Assembly: GCA_905235885.1 (NCBI GenBank)
Contig: CAJONM010000026.1
Coordinates: 1-7,388, forward strand
Direction of reading: 5' to 3'
From: an uncultured Clostridia bacterium
GTDB lineage: Bacteria > Bacillota > Clostridia > UBA1381
DNA length: 7,388 nucleotides
In this document: piece after piece, positions 7,049-7,388 of the stretch
How the letters are laid out: each line of letters opens with the position of its first letter
How positions within the stretch are numbered: position 1 is the first letter of the stretch
Notes under the pieces: generated by a model
The model's database searches: none
Told to the model about the DNA's origin: nothing
Seen by the model: the letters and a program-made list of their open reading frames with translations, nothing else
Translations under genes and position numbers: made by a program

Positions 7049-7077
7049 TGTACAAAACGGCGAAAATATGTTATACT
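7049..7077 (+). promoter_or_regulatory. Vegetative-type promoter for rex
   Basis: TATACT (7072-7077) has a TG one base upstream (extended -10). TGTACA at 7049-7054 matches four of six -35 bases at 17-base spacing. The start codon of rex is 31 bases beyond the -10 box. The strong extended -10 compensates for the weaker -35. The layout is nearly the same as that of the xerD promoter (TGGTATACT there, TGTTATACT here). Confidence 0.65.
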
Positions 7078-7108
7078 TATGATATAAAGACAAAGAGAGG
7101 CAAATATT

Positions 7109-7388
7109 ATGCGAAACAGCAAAAGAAAAGCGCCGACTGTTGTTATCAAAAGATTGCCGCGCTATTACAGATACCTCGCTGAGCTGGAGGGTCAGGGCGT
7201 CAAGCGCATATCTTCTGGAGCACTGTCGAAAATGATGAATGTGACAGCTTCGCAGATAAGACAGGATTTTAATTATTTCGGAGGCTTCGGGCAGCAGGGA
7301 TACGGCTACAATGTATCATATCTGGCTGAGGAAATAGGCGATATACTCGGTCTTAACGACGGTGATACCATGATAATAGTCGGAGCCG
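7109..7388 (+). CDS. rex: Redox-sensing transcriptional repressor Rex, N-terminal part (cut by window end)
   Basis: The frame is open for 93 codons and runs off the right edge; full Rex proteins are about 210 residues. Rex senses the NADH/NAD+ ratio and represses fermentation and anaerobic metabolism genes when NADH is low. The visible part is the winged-helix DNA-binding domain: basic start, KRLPRYYRYL (14-23), HTH region with ISSGALSKMMNVTASQIRQD (34-53), then YFGGFGQQGYGYNV (56-69), the Rex signature leading to the wing. The final residues IIVGA (89-93) begin the Rossmann fold whose GxGxxG loop would bind NAD(H). GAGAGG at 7095-7100 lies eight bases before ATG 7109. No full Rex operator (TTGTTAA-N4-TTAACAA) is visible in front of the gene, so autoregulation is not shown. 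Confidence 0.93.
   Translation, partial: MRNSKRKAPTVVIKRLPRYYRYLAELEGQGVKRISSGALSKMMNVTASQIRQDFNYFGGFGQQGYGYNVSYLAEEIGDILGLNDGDTMIIVGA

Overview
The window looks like chromosomal DNA from a spore-forming Clostridia-type Firmicute, probably a polysaccharide-using gut or anaerobic-environment species. The evidence is strong AGGAGG-type ribosome binding sites, frequent ATA (Ile) and AGA (Arg) codons, and a spoIIM-xerD-dacF gene order like that of endospore formers. A Rex redox repressor follows, and a very large secreted polysaccharide-active protein precedes. All five genes are on the + strand. No RNA gene, insertion sequence, prophage or CRISPR array is visible.

Left part (22-4119): one secreted protein of 1365 residues. 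It has a signal peptide, two concanavalin-like jelly-roll regions, an InlB/Listeria-Bacteroides-type repeat module, several Ig-like domains, and an FDFG-type jelly roll. That jelly roll leads directly into an SGNH esterase domain resembling rhamnogalacturonan (pectin) acetylesterases, followed by a small C-terminal beta domain. A textbook intrinsic terminator (4133-4167) ends this unit, so it is transcriptionally separate from what follows. Its promoter lies outside the window.

Right part (4237-7388): a membrane protein best read as SpoIIM (peptidoglycan remodelling during engulfment), then XerD (chromosome dimer resolution), then a DacF-type D-Ala-D-Ala carboxypeptidase (peptidoglycan trimming), then the first 93 codons of Rex, cut by the window edge. 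In Bacillus subtilis spoIIM, xerD (ripX) and dacF also lie close together, with fur, drm and punA between them and spoIIA-sigF after dacF. Here the intervening genes are absent and rex occupies the position after dacF. xerD and rex each have a good vegetative-type promoter of their own. dacF has a candidate forespore-type promoter and a small GC hairpin just before its Shine-Dalgarno sequence. For spoIIM and dacF the ribosome binding sites argue for starts 15 codons or fewer downstream of the longest reading frame.

Apart from the modular esterase this is mostly a conserved housekeeping/sporulation neighbourhood. I see no new multi-gene system. The points worth a second look are the esterase architecture and its altered block III, the compacted sporulation cluster, the XerD catalytic-lysine hairpin, and the control region of dacF.
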